Positions 1-8,178 of a stretch of DNA of 64,000 bases are shown here, piece by piece. The notes beneath the pieces are model-generated. The model searched no databases. It was given only the letters and a program-made list of their open reading frames with translations, and was not told where the DNA came from. A program made the translations under genes and the position numbers. Source of the stretch: Sandarakinorhabdus sp. AAP62 (GTDB taxonomy: Bacteria; Pseudomonadota; Alphaproteobacteria; Sphingomonadales; Sphingomonadaceae); assembly GCF_000331225.1 (NCBI RefSeq), contig NZ_ANFY01000017.1:170739-234738 (forward strand). Direction: 5' to 3'. Position 1 is the first letter of the stretch. Each line of letters starts with the position of its first letter.

Positions 1-62
1 TTGTCGGCCCGGTCGATCAGCAGCCGGGTGATCGGTCCGTCATGTTCCAATCGCAACGTCAT
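1..62 (-). CDS. Enoyl-CoA hydratase/isomerase-like protein, N-terminus only (runs off the window)
   Basis: Only about 20 codons are visible. An ATG at 62-60 on the minus strand overlaps the TGA stop of the CoA transferase by the ATGA arrangement, so the two genes are probably translationally coupled. The visible peptide starts MTLRLEHDGPITRLLIDRAD, which resembles the first beta strands of crotonase-fold enzymes, where a stretch ending in leucine, aspartate or asparagine, arginine and proline is usual. The pairing with a class III CoA transferase fits acyl-CoA catabolism. The family call rests on very little sequence. Confidence 0.5.
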   Translation of the reverse strand, partial: MTLRLEHDGPITRLLIDRAD

Positions 63-1135
63 GCCCTGTCCCCTCCCAGCTCCGGCACCGGTCCGGGTGC
101 CCATGCCTGCCCGGCAAAGCGGATCGCCGGGGCGATATGGTGGCCCCTGATCAGGCCACGTTCTGCCACGTTCGGCTGGGCCAGCGCTTCGACAAAGTCC
201 AGCACCGGCGCGTAGGCGACGTCAAGTTCGGACATGAAGCCATCCCACGCATCGCGGCTGCGGGTACGGAATGTCTCGCGCAAAAAGGCGATCAGCGGCG
301 CCTGGGCCGGGCCGGCATCGGCCTCGGCCAGCGCGATGAGATCGGGCCGACCCAGCGCGGTGAGCAGGCTGCGGGCGAACTTGATCTCGCGTCCGCCCAG
401 CACGACGTGGCGGCCATCGGCCGTTTCATACACATTATAGAAGGCCGCGCCGCCCAGCGATCGCTGGTTGCTGGAATTCGGGCTTGGTCCGCCCGCCAGC
501 GCACTGCCGGCGATGTGCGCAGTCCAGGGCAACAGACTGTCGAACATGGCGATATCGAGATAGTCGCCCTGCCCGGTCTGTTCGCGACCGATCAGCGCCA
601 TCAGGATGCCGGCCAGCCCGGTCAGCCCGGCGGCGACATCGGCCGCCGGCACACCGGGCACGGCGGGCGTGCCATCCGGGCCATCATTCACGCACAACAC
701 GCCGGCCAGCGCCTGTACCGCCATGTCGTGCGCCGGATGATGGGCCAGCGTGCCCTGCTGGCCAAAGGCCGAGATGGAACAATAGACGATGCGCGGGTTG
801 AGCGCGCGCACGGCTTCCCAGTCAAACCCCAGGCGAGCCATCACGCCGGGGCGAAAGCCTTCGATGAACACATCGCTGCGCTGGATCAGTTCAGTCAGCG
901 CCGCCTTGCCGGCTTCGCTTTTCAGATCGAGCACCACGCTGGTCTTGCCGCGATTGAGATTGGCAAACCAGATGCTGTGGCCATCGGCAAAGGGGCCCTG
1001 GCTGCGCGCCGGATCGCCGGCCGCAGGCTCCACCTTGATCACCTCGGCACCCTGATCGGCCATCATCAGGCTGAGCATCGGACCAGGCAGGAACTGGCTG
1101 AGATCAACCACCCTGATGCCCGACAACTTGCCCAT
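59..1135 (-). CDS. CaiB/BaiF-type class III CoA transferase
   Basis: The 358-residue protein is probably a cytoplasmic enzyme moving CoA between carboxylic acids. It opens with the family's GIRVVDLSQFLPGP segment, then ADQGAEVIKVEP and DLKSEAGKAAL, the usual N-terminal order. The HPAHDMAVQALAG stretch supplies Asp137, matching the catalytic aspartate that forms the acyl-enzyme anhydride. The length is slightly below the usual 380-410 residues. The ATG at 1135 is used. The stop overlaps the start of a crotonase-like gene, suggesting one operon for acyl-CoA handling. The substrate cannot be read from the sequence; alpha-methylacyl-CoA racemase is a related alternative. Confidence 0.85.
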   Translation of the reverse strand: MGKLSGIRVVDLSQFLPGPMLSLMMADQGAEVIKVEPAAGDPARSQGPFADGHSIWFANLNRGKTSVVLDLKSEAGKAALTELIQRSDVFIEGFRPGVMARLGFDWEAVRALNPRIVYCSISAFGQQGTLAHHPAHDMAVQALAGVLCVNDGPDGTPAVPGVPAADVAAGLTGLAGILMALIGREQTGQGDYLDIAMFDSLLPWTAHIAGSALAGGPSPNSSNQRSLGGAAFYNVYETADGRHVVLGGREIKFARSLLTALGRPDLIALAEADAGPAQAPLIAFLRETFRTRSRDAWDGFMSELDVAYAPVLDFVEALAQPNVAERGLIRGHHIAPAIRFAGQAWAPGPVPELGGDRA

Positions 1136-1736
1136 GTCCGCCGCCTCCGCTCCAACCTCGCCCGCACCAAGTCAGCCGGCCGACAGCAAGTCAACGCTGC
1201 CAATAGTGCGGAGGGGGTGGCGGGCCGCAGCCAGCGGCAGCGATCCGCAGGCGATTGCGCGCGCCGCACGCTTTTCACGTTTTCATCACGAAATTACGAC
1301 GCCCAGTGAGCGCGCGCACCATAGGTTTGATCAGGCAAGGGGTTGATGGCGAGTCGGCCCCAGCCTGCCTTGAAAATGGCGCGTGCCCGCGTCCTTTCGA
1401 GGCAGAAGATGCAGCGAATGGCAGCGAGGTGGCGACCCTCACCTGTGCCGCCTTCCTGCATCAGGCATGCAGCCGGTTCCGGCGTGTGCAGCGCAATTTG
1501 CCGGCCAATACCGCGGCGGTTGCTGGCGGTTGGCGGGGAAAGCAAGATGCGCCGCGCAATTCCATTGCCGGGCCGGGCTGAAGCCGGACCAGTCGGGGCC
1601 TCAGTTCCGCCAGCCCGAATTGACCCTTCGGGCCGCCGAACTGGGGCCTCGCCCTCCAAAGCGCACTGGGCGCGCATGGGCATCACACGATCAGATTGGT
1701 CAGGCCGGACCGCCGCGCCGCTGTCGCCCTGTCGGG
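1136..1736. other. 600-base stretch without a convincing gene
   Basis: Open frames here exist on both strands but have no recognisable domain, no ribosome site of note and proline/arginine-rich shadow composition. The longest minus-strand frame runs through the tRNA-Gln gene, so it is not credible. The region must contain the promoter for the CoA transferase near 1136-1250, but I could not point to clear -35 and -10 boxes. A small RNA cannot be excluded. Confidence 0.5.
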
Positions 1737-1811
1737 TGGCTGGGGCGCCAGGATTCGAACCTGGGAATGCCGGTACCAAAAACCGGTGCCTTACCGCTTG
1801 GCGACGCCCCA
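1737..1811 (-). tRNA. tRNA-Gln (anticodon UUG)
   Basis: Read on the minus strand, the acceptor stem TGGGGCG (1811-1805) pairs with CGCCCCA. The discriminator is G and the terminal CCA is encoded (1739-1737). The anticodon arm is CCGGT-TTTTGGT-ACCGG with TTG in the anticodon position, and the T arm carries GGTTCGAATCC. The size is 72 nt plus CCA. All stems close without mismatch in the parts checked. Confidence 0.95.
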
Positions 1812-1911
1812 ACAGCCGGCCGTGGCCAGCAAGGGCTGCCGGTTAGGCAATCCGCGTGCGTTTGCCAAGCCCCAAGTTGATTTGACAGGCGCAGCCGCGC
1901 GCACCAGCATC

Positions 1912-2955
1912 ATGGCCATGAACAACGCGATCCGCCTGTCCGAAAAATGGTTTGTCCGCGCGCTGTGGCTGATCGCGCTGGCCTTTGCCTTCTTCCTGAT
2001 CGGCCTTGGCAATGCCGTGGTGGGCGATCTGCCGCAGGTGGAAGCCGATATCAGCATCGAACAGTTCATGGACAAGCCGGCGGGCGATGTGCAGCAGCAA
2101 CAGGATCAGGCCAGGGCAAGGCGACTTGAAGCCGAATCCGCCCTGGACCAGGCCGAACTGAAGCGCACGGGCGCCCAGAAAGAATATGAGGCAGCGCGCG
2201 CCACCTTCGACAATTGGGTAGCCACCCGCCAGGCCACCGGCCGGGCCGATCAGGATGCCGAGCTGAAGAGCCGCACGGCGGCGCTTGATGCCTTGAAGGC
2301 CACGGAAACCGCCGCCACCCGCGCCAGCGAAGCCGAGCGCCAGAAGCTGCTCGACGCACAACAGGCCGAACAGCGCGCGGAAGCCGCCATGATCCCGTTC
2401 CGCGACGCCGCCCAGGCCCGGTTCGATGCCGCAATCGAGGCATCGGAACTCAGGGTGTTCCTCTATCGCCTCGCCCTCACCCTGCCGCTGCTGGCCATTG
2501 CCGGCTGGCTGTTTGCCAGGGCGCGCAAGGGGCGCTGGTGGCCATTCGTGTGGGGCTTCATCTTCTTTGCCCTGTTCGCCTTCTTCGTGGAACTGGTGCC
2601 CTATCTGCCCAGCTATGGCGGCTATGTGCGCTATTCGGTGGGCATCATCATCACGATGATCGTAGGGCGCTGGGCCATCATCGAGCTGGGCAAATATCTG
2701 GAACGGCAGAAACTGGCCGAAGCCCAGCCCGAAACCATGCGCCGGCAGGATCTGGCCTATGATCAGGCGCTGGCGCGATTGGCCAAGGGCGTCTGCCCCG
2801 GCTGCGAGCGACCGGTGGACCTGAAGAACCCTGACATTGATTTCTGCCCACACTGCGGGATCGGGCTGTTCGAACGCTGCGGCAATTGCAGTGCGCGCAA
2901 GGGCACATTCTCACCCTTCTGCCACAAGTGCGGCGCAAAGGCGGAGCCGGCCTAA
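1912..2955 (+). CDS. Inner-membrane coiled-coil protein with C-terminal double zinc ribbon, function unknown
   Basis: The ATG at 1912 (MAMNNAIRLSEKW) is chosen because the frame upstream runs antisense through the tRNA gene; 1918 is an alternative. The protein is about 347 residues. One membrane segment lies at about residues 17-38. A charged, glutamine/alanine-rich probable coiled coil spans about 60-180. Two or three more membrane helices lie at about 185-260. The C-terminal 50 residues have four CxxC pairs (CPGC, CPHC, CGNC, CHKC), typical of paired zinc ribbons. I do not recognise a named family. Zinc ribbons on membrane proteins often mediate protein contacts, but that is inference only. 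Confidence 0.7.
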   Translation: MAMNNAIRLSEKWFVRALWLIALAFAFFLIGLGNAVVGDLPQVEADISIEQFMDKPAGDVQQQQDQARARRLEAESALDQAELKRTGAQKEYEAARATFDNWVATRQATGRADQDAELKSRTAALDALKATETAATRASEAERQKLLDAQQAEQRAEAAMIPFRDAAQARFDAAIEASELRVFLYRLALTLPLLAIAGWLFARARKGRWWPFVWGFIFFALFAFFVELVPYLPSYGGYVRYSVGIIITMIVGRWAIIELGKYLERQKLAEAQPETMRRQDLAYDQALARLAKGVCPGCERPVDLKNPDIDFCPHCGIGLFERCGNCSARKGTFSPFCHKCGAKAEPA

Positions 2956-3776
2956 GCCCGGGCCAGCAGCCGTTTCGCCTGTTCGACGTGGAGGATTTCG
3001 ACCATCTGGCCATCCAGCGTCGCCACACCGCGGCCGGTGGCCAGCGCGGCTTCATAGGCGGCGATCATGGCACGGGCATGGGCGATCTCGTCGGCGGACG
3101 GTGAAAACACCGCGTTGCACGGATCGACCTGGCTGGGGTGAATCAGCGTCTTGCCATCAAAGCCCAGCAGCTTGCCCTGTTCGGCTTCGGCCCTGAATGC
3201 GGCCTCGTTGCGAAATTCGGTGCAGACCCCATCGAAACAGGCAATGCCGGCGGCGCGGGCGGCGATGACGATGGCTGAAAGGCTGTAGAGGAGCGGCGTG
3301 CGGCCCGGATCGCTGCCGCACTGCAGCGCCTTGGCCAGATCCGCCATGCCGGCAACCAGCCCGGCAATGCCCGTCGTGGCGGCGATGGCGGGCGCATTGA
3401 TCACGCCGGCCGGCGTCTCGATCATCGCCAGCACCGGCCGGCCGCCGGACTGCGCCACCACCTGGGCGGCCTCGGCCGGCGTATCCACCTTGGGCACCAC
3501 GATGCCGGCAAAGCCTTCAGCCTGCCCGGCGGCGATGTCGTCCGCATGCCAGGGCGTGCCGATCCCGTTGACGCGCAGGAACAGCGTGCGTGTGCCCCAT
3601 CCGCCTTCCTGCGCCGCGGCCACGGCCGCAGCGCGGGCATCGGCCTTGGCCTCAGGCTGCACCGCATCCTCCAGATCAAGGATGACAGCATCACAGGCCA
3701 GGGTACGCGCCTTGGCAACGGCGCTGGCGCGGTTGGCGGGCAGATAAAGCGGTGAGCGCAGGCGGGTCATGTCCAT
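2952..3776 (-). CDS. HpcH/HpaI aldolase, CitE-like CoA-ester lyase
   Basis: A 274-residue TIM-barrel enzyme of the citrate lyase beta / malyl-CoA lyase group. The N-terminus has RSPLYLPANR, followed by ACDAVILDLEDAV with the conserved acidic metal and substrate residues, then KADARAA. Later come VVPKVDTPAEA, MIETPAGV and GFDGKTLIHPSQV, all standard for the family. The start is placed at ATG 3776 (MDMTRLRSP), with 3770 as alternative; a longer frame adds an arginine-rich tail not seen in the family. It converges on the zinc-ribbon gene, with stops overlapping by 4 bases. The exact substrate (citramalyl-, malyl- or methylmalyl-CoA) is not decidable. Confidence 0.85.
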   Translation of the reverse strand: MDMTRLRSPLYLPANRASAVAKARTLACDAVILDLEDAVQPEAKADARAAAVAAAQEGGWGTRTLFLRVNGIGTPWHADDIAAGQAEGFAGIVVPKVDTPAEAAQVVAQSGGRPVLAMIETPAGVINAPAIAATTGIAGLVAGMADLAKALQCGSDPGRTPLLYSLSAIVIAARAAGIACFDGVCTEFRNEAAFRAEAEQGKLLGFDGKTLIHPSQVDPCNAVFSPSADEIAHARAMIAAYEAALATGRGVATLDGQMVEILHVEQAKRLLARA

Positions 3777-3813
3777 GCCGGCAACGCTGCCAGCCCGGCG
3801 GCGGCGTTGCAAC

Positions 3814-4554
3814 TCAATCGTCGGCCCAACCCGAGAGCTGCCCGCGCAGCTTGGTCAGCGCCGCCTTCTTGATCTGGCAGATGCGCGCCGCGCCGACACC
3901 GAGCACCTGGCCGATTTCCTCCAGGTTCAGTTCCTCGACGAAATAGAGTTGCAGTACCTGCGCTTCGCGTTCGGGCAGCGTGGCAATCGCCTGCGCGATG
4001 GCCGTGCGGCGGCGATCCTGTTCCAGGCAGTCGTGAGCATCAGGATCGCCACTGGCAAACCATTCGCTGTGATCGGAATAGACATCGTCGAGGCTTTCCG
4101 TTTGCGCGGCATGGGTCTGGGCGTTGGCGGCGCGATATTCGGCCAGGGGCAGCGCCAGCGCGGCGGCCATTTCCTCGTCGGTGGCGGTGCGGCCCAGCTG
4201 GCCTTCAAGGCGGCTGCGCACCTGCCCCCATTCGCGCTTGCGGCGCATGGCGGAGCGCACCAGCGTGGCCCCCTTGCGCAACTGATCGATCATCGCGCCG
4301 CGCACCCGCACGCTGGCATAGGTGGCAAAGGCGGCGTGGCCGCGATCTTCAAAGCTTCTCGCAGCCTCGATCAGCGCGACCATGCCAATCTGCACAAGAT
4401 CTTCCACATCAATGGCAGACGAGACCCGCGCATGCACATGCCAGGCGATACGGCGCACCAGTTGCAGATGACTGGAAATCAGCCGTTCGGGATCAACCTG
4501 CGCCAGGCGCGCCGGGGCATAAAGGGCAGGATCAAGGCCAAGGCGGGCGTCCAT
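3814..4554 (-). CDS. fliA: Flagellar sigma factor sigma-28 (FliA)
   Basis: A 246-residue group 3 sigma factor that directs RNA polymerase to late flagellar promoters. Region 2 (about residues 25-95) contains LVRRIAWHVHARVSSAIDVE, the DLVQIGMVALIEAA helix and FATYASVRVRGAMIDQLRK, typical of FliA. Region 4 (about 190-240) has LPEREAQVLQLYFVEELN and EEIGQVLGVGAARICQI. Its ATG overlaps the flhA stop by one base (TGATG), so it is co-transcribed with flhA. Likely targets in this window are the flgM and motA promoters at 8130-8156 and 17880-17906. Its activity should be checked by FlgM encoded upstream in the same cluster. Confidence 0.95.
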   Translation of the reverse strand: MDARLGLDPALYAPARLAQVDPERLISSHLQLVRRIAWHVHARVSSAIDVEDLVQIGMVALIEAARSFEDRGHAAFATYASVRVRGAMIDQLRKGATLVRSAMRRKREWGQVRSRLEGQLGRTATDEEMAAALALPLAEYRAANAQTHAAQTESLDDVYSDHSEWFASGDPDAHDCLEQDRRRTAIAQAIATLPEREAQVLQLYFVEELNLEEIGQVLGVGAARICQIKKAALTKLRGQLSGWADD

Positions 4555-6644
4555 CAGGCGTCTCCAGTTGGGGCGCGTTGAGGCTGGGCTGCGCCGATCA
4601 CGGCCAGCACCTCCACGTCGCGGTCATCGGGAATGTCGGGGAAAGCGAGCACGGGCACGCCCGGCAGCCGGGCGCGCAGCAACTGCCACAGCGGGCGGCG
4701 CACCTGCGGCACGGTGACGATGGCAAAACGCCGGCCTTCGTTCATGGGCGCGCGGGTGGCCACGGCCACCGCTTCGGCGACGCGGGTGACCAGCGCCGGA
4801 TCGAACGGATGCGCAGCGCCGGGATTGGCGCGCACCGCCTGCACCAGCAAGGTTTCGAGGCCCGGATCGAGCGCCACGGCCGCCAGCGCCGCCTTCACGC
4901 CGGCCAATTCCTGCACCATTGCCGCGCCCAGGGCGGGGCGGATCAGTTCGACCAGTTCGGCCGGCTCCTGCGATTTGGGCGCCATCTGCACCAGCGCATT
5001 GGCGATGGAGCGCAGATCGCGGATCGAAATCCCTTCCTCCAGCAACCGCTGCAGCACCTGTGTCACCACTGCAACGCTGAGCAATTTCGGCGTGAGCGCG
5101 CCCGCCAGGGCCGGTGTCGCTTCGGCCAGCGTATCCAGCAGCGCCTGCACCTCGTCCTGGCCAAGCAGGCGATGCGCGTGCGCCATCAGCAGCTGATTGA
5201 GGTGCGTGCCGACCACGGCGGCGGGATCGACGACCGTATAGCCTGCTGCTTCCGCCAGATCAGTTTCAGCCGGATCGATCCAGCGCGCCGGGATACCAAA
5301 GGCCGGATCAAGCGTTTCGCGGCCGGGAATGGGTGTGGAAATCGGGCCGGCCTCGATGGCCAGCACATCATCGGGCCAGGCATCATCTTCGCCGACCACG
5401 ACGCCGGCCAGGGTGATGCGATAACGGAACGGCGGCAGCGCCAGATCATCGCGCACCCGCACCTGCGGCAGCACGAAGCCCAGATTCTTCGACAATTGCC
5501 GGCGCACGGCGGTGATGCGGGCCATCAGCGGGCTCCCACGCGCATCATCGACCATCGGCACCAGGCCAAAGCCGATCTCGATACTGGCCGGCGCACTATC
5601 GGCCACATCGGCCCAATCGATCCGGGCATCGTCGGCGGCGGCTTCGGCGGCAGCCGTTTCGGCCGGGGTTTCGATGACGGGCTTCTTCTTCAGGGCCAGC
5701 CACAGGGCAAAGCCTGCTGCCGGCGCGATGATCAACAGCGGCATGCCGGGCAGCAGGCCCAGCAGCGAGAGGATGATGCCCACCGGCAGCCACGGCGCTG
5801 TCTGCCCCAATTGCAGGCCGACCTGGCCGGCAAGATCGGTTTCCTTGCCAACGCGTGTCACCACCATGGCGGCCGCGATCGACAACAGCAGCGCCGGCAC
5901 CTGCGCGACCAGGCCATCCCCCACCGCCAGCAGCAGATAGGTGGTGGCGGCATCCGCCAGCGTGAGATCGTGGGAGACGGTGCCGAGGATCAGGCCGCCG
6001 ATGATGTTGATGGCCAGGATCAGCACGCCGGCCACGGCATCGCCCTTCACGAACTTGGACGAACCATCCATGGCGCCGTGAAAATCGGCTTCGGTGGTGA
6101 CTTCCAGCCGGCGGGCGCGGGCTTCGTCCGCCGTGATCTGGCCGGCGTTCAGATCGGCATCGATGGCCATCTGCTTGCCGGGCAACGCATCCAGGGTGAA
6201 GCGCGCCGCGACTTCGGAAACGCGGCCGGCGCCCTTGGTGATCACCACCAGGTTGATGATCATCAGCACGGCAAAGACGAACAGGCCGACAACATAATCG
6301 CCGCCAACGAGGAAGGTGCCGAACGCCTCGATCACATGGCCGGCCGCCGCCGTGCCTTCATGGCCATGCACCAGCACGACGCGGGTGGAGGCGACGTTTA
6401 GCGCCAGCCGCAGCAGCGTCGCGTAGAGCAGCACGGTTGGAAAGGCGGAGAAATCCAGCGGCTGGCGGATGTTGATGGCGACCATCAGCACGATCAGCGC
6501 GACAGCGATATTGGTGACGAAAAACAGATCCAGCAGGAAGGTGGGCAGCGGCACCACCATCAGCGCGACCAGAATCAGGATCGCTGCCGGCATCAGCGTG
6601 GTGCGCGCGCTCCATGTGCGGGGATCGAGCGCCAATGCGTTCAT
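4554..6644 (-). CDS. flhA: Flagellar type III export gate protein FlhA
   Basis: The 696-residue protein matches the usual FlhA length. The N-terminal half (about 1-320) is very hydrophobic with about eight helices. Between them lies the FHIPEP-family loop: KGAGRVSEVAARFTLDALPG, then KQMAIDADLNAGQI with the conserved acidic residue used in proton coupling. The C-terminal half is the cytosolic ring domain that docks export chaperone-substrate complexes. The start overlaps the transglycosylase stop (ATGA) and the stop overlaps fliA. The partners flhB and fliPQR are not in this window and must lie elsewhere. Confidence 0.97.
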   Translation of the reverse strand: MNALALDPRTWSARTTLMPAAILILVALMVVPLPTFLLDLFFVTNIAVALIVLMVAINIRQPLDFSAFPTVLLYATLLRLALNVASTRVVLVHGHEGTAAAGHVIEAFGTFLVGGDYVVGLFVFAVLMIINLVVITKGAGRVSEVAARFTLDALPGKQMAIDADLNAGQITADEARARRLEVTTEADFHGAMDGSSKFVKGDAVAGVLILAINIIGGLILGTVSHDLTLADAATTYLLLAVGDGLVAQVPALLLSIAAAMVVTRVGKETDLAGQVGLQLGQTAPWLPVGIILSLLGLLPGMPLLIIAPAAGFALWLALKKKPVIETPAETAAAEAAADDARIDWADVADSAPASIEIGFGLVPMVDDARGSPLMARITAVRRQLSKNLGFVLPQVRVRDDLALPPFRYRITLAGVVVGEDDAWPDDVLAIEAGPISTPIPGRETLDPAFGIPARWIDPAETDLAEAAGYTVVDPAAVVGTHLNQLLMAHAHRLLGQDEVQALLDTLAEATPALAGALTPKLLSVAVVTQVLQRLLEEGISIRDLRSIANALVQMAPKSQEPAELVELIRPALGAAMVQELAGVKAALAAVALDPGLETLLVQAVRANPGAAHPFDPALVTRVAEAVAVATRAPMNEGRRFAIVTVPQVRRPLWQLLRARLPGVPVLAFPDIPDDRDVEVLAVIGAAQPQRAPTGDA

Positions 6645-7375
6645 GCCATTGCCGCCAGAACGAGATAGGCCATGCGGGCGCGGACCGCCGTCAGCGCCGG
6701 ATCGGGCCCCGGCAAGGCGTTGCCGCCGGTCGGCAGACTGTTGCCGGCGGTAACCAGCAGGGCGCCGCCCATGTGCCGGTTGATGCGGCTGGCGACGAGA
6801 TCATGCACTTCGGCCAGACTGCGGGCGCTGCCGTCCTTGTGATAGAAGGTCGAGCGATTGGCTGCTGCTGCGGCCGGCAACAGGCTGGCAGCGGCCATGC
6901 CGGGGGCCGCTGCCATCGTCTTCAGAAACTTGATGGCGCCGCCGGCCCCGAAAAAGGCCGCCAGATACAGGTCTGCCGATCCAGCCGCGCGGCCCAGGGC
7001 GCCCTCGAGGCGGGCGGCATTGTCGCGCGTGAACTCGCCGGCCATGGTGGCGGCGGCTTCGGCATTGTGGCGCAGCGACAGGATGGTCTGCCTGACCGCA
7101 CCGCTGGCGCCGTGCTTCAGTGCATCGGCGGCCCAGCCCAGGCCGTGCTTTTCGCCATGGCGGGCAACAGTGGCGAGCCAGGTCGCATCGGTGAACTGGA
7201 ACAGGCCGGTGGCCGACGAAGTGGCGGCGCGGGCGTTCGGATTGAGGCCGGATTCAGCGCGGGCGTTGGCCAGCAGATAGGTGAAATCAACCCCGGTGCG
7301 GTTGGCCGCGCTGCGCACCGCATCGAGCACATCGGGCGGGCCGGCAGGGCGATGGAAGGATATGGCCTGGGTCAT
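6641..7375 (-). CDS. SLT-domain lytic transglycosylase of the flagellar cluster
   Basis: A 244-residue peptidoglycan lytic transglycosylase that probably opens the wall for the growing rod. The goose-lysozyme-type SLT fold is shown by LLANARAESGLNPNARA, where the glutamate (about residue 40) is catalytic, followed by SSATGLFQFTDATWL. ATG 7375 is preferred over a GTG two codons upstream. No Sec signal peptide is visible, unlike SltF of Rhodobacter. It lies between flgN and flhA with an ATGA overlap to flhA, so export through the flagellar apparatus is a reasonable inference. FlgJ in this genome (14656) lacks a muramidase domain, and this gene could supply it. Confidence 0.85.
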   Translation of the reverse strand: MTQAISFHRPAGPPDVLDAVRSAANRTGVDFTYLLANARAESGLNPNARAATSSATGLFQFTDATWLATVARHGEKHGLGWAADALKHGASGAVRQTILSLRHNAEAAATMAGEFTRDNAARLEGALGRAAGSADLYLAAFFGAGGAIKFLKTMAAAPGMAAASLLPAAAAANRSTFYHKDGSARSLAEVHDLVASRINRHMGGALLVTAGNSLPTGGNALPGPDPALTAVRARMAYLVLAAMA

Positions 7376-7467
7376 GCCCACAATCCAAGCAAGGCGCGTG
7401 CCAGCATGGCCCCGCCATTTGCGCCAATCCGGATGCTTCCCCCCATCCCCCCCTCCCTCGCCATGGT

Positions 7468-7794
7468 TCAGGCCCAGCGACCGTTGCTGCCGTAGGTGAC
7501 CGGATCGGGCCGGGGGATGACCGGGCCGGGGCGCAGCGCAGCAAGGCGCTTTTCAACGCTGATCATCTTGGCCCGGCTTTTCAGGATTGCTTCGCTGTTC
7601 AGATCGCGGGCCTGTTCCAGCTGCGGGCGCGGCGGCGGCGCACCGCCGGCAATGGCGGCCGACAGCTCTGCCAGCGCCCTGGCCTTGGCTTCGCTGGCCG
7701 CCAGGATGGCATCGGCATCTTCGGCATCCAGCGCGGCCAGCTCGCTCTGGATCGCGGCAACCAGGGCCTGGGCCAGATCGTCGGCTGCACTCAT
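7468..7794 (-). CDS. flgN: FlgN-like flagellar export chaperone
   Basis: A 108-residue, mostly helical, alanine/leucine-rich protein with no membrane segment or signal peptide. It begins MSAADDLAQALVAAIQSELA and has a heptad-like pattern to about residue 75, as in FlgN chaperones, which hold the hook-associated proteins FlgK and FlgL before export. Sequence similarity within this family is low. The call leans on position (directly after flgM with an ATGA overlap), size and helical pattern. The C-terminus ends in a short proline- and glycine-rich tail. Confidence 0.65.
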   Translation of the reverse strand: MSAADDLAQALVAAIQSELAALDAEDADAILAASEAKARALAELSAAIAGGAPPPRPQLEQARDLNSEAILKSRAKMISVEKRLAALRPGPVIPRPDPVTYGSNGRWA

Positions 7795-8093
7795 GGCCGG
7801 ATGCGATCCAGTTTCAGCATGGCATCGGCGATCCGCAGCGGATCAACCGTGTAGCGCCCGGCCTGGATCTGGGCCTTCAGCTCCGCCACGCGCGCGGCGT
7901 TGACTGGCGGCGCCTTGGCCAGATCGGCCACCACGGAAGAGCTGCCGGGACGAAACGCCGTAGGCTCGTTGGGGGCAGCGGCGCGGCGCAGGCTGCGCGA
8001 TGGGTCGGCTGCCGTGGTCTCGGTCGCTGGCTGGCGCTGGCCAATCGGGCCGCGGATCGGGCCGCCACCACCTGAAATACCGTCAATCATCAT
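7791..8093 (-). CDS. flgM: Anti-sigma-28 factor FlgM
   Basis: A 100-residue protein. The N-terminal half is low-complexity and probably disordered (MMIDGISGGGGPIRG onward, many proline, alanine and arginine). The C-terminal 40 residues carry the family signature: AAPPVN-type spacer, ARVAELKAQIQAGRYTVDP and IADAMLKLDR. FlgM binds and silences FliA until the hook is complete and FlgM is exported. ATG 8093 is chosen because AGGA of GGAAAGGA precedes it; a longer frame upstream would extend into the promoter. A sigma-28 promoter lies about 30 bases before the start, giving feedback control. Confidence 0.9.
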   Translation of the reverse strand: MMIDGISGGGGPIRGPIGQRQPATETTAADPSRSLRRAAAPNEPTAFRPGSSSVVADLAKAPPVNAARVAELKAQIQAGRYTVDPLRIADAMLKLDRIRP

Positions 8094-8129
8094 CTGGTCC
8101 TTTCCGTCCCTGCAAAGGGCGCAACGCAC

Positions 8130-8156
8130 TTAACGGCCGTTCACCATGGGGCTTTA
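8130..8156 (-). promoter_or_regulatory. Sigma-28 (FliA) promoter of flgM
   Basis: On the minus strand the sequence is TAAAGCCC (8156-8149), then 11 bases, then GCCGTTAA (8137-8130). The enterobacterial sigma-28 consensus is TAAAGTTT-N11-GCCGATAA, so the spacing is exact, the -10 box matches 7 of 8 and the -35 core TAAAG is intact. The predicted start lies near 8123, about 30 bases upstream of the flgM ATG. It implies FliA-dependent flgM transcription, possibly continuing through flgN, the transglycosylase, flhA and fliA. Confidence 0.8.
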
Positions 8157-8178
8157 ATCGCCATGCTCACCGTGTGTT

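Noticed and set aside
1294..1812. Possible minus-strand protein gene upstream of the CoA transferase
   Set aside because: Its first codons run through tRNA-Gln, and the translation has only low-complexity proline/arginine sequence.
4578..6401. A 600-codon plus-strand open frame opposite flhA
   Set aside because: It lies fully antisense to a clear flhA gene and has arginine-, histidine- and glutamine-rich shadow composition.
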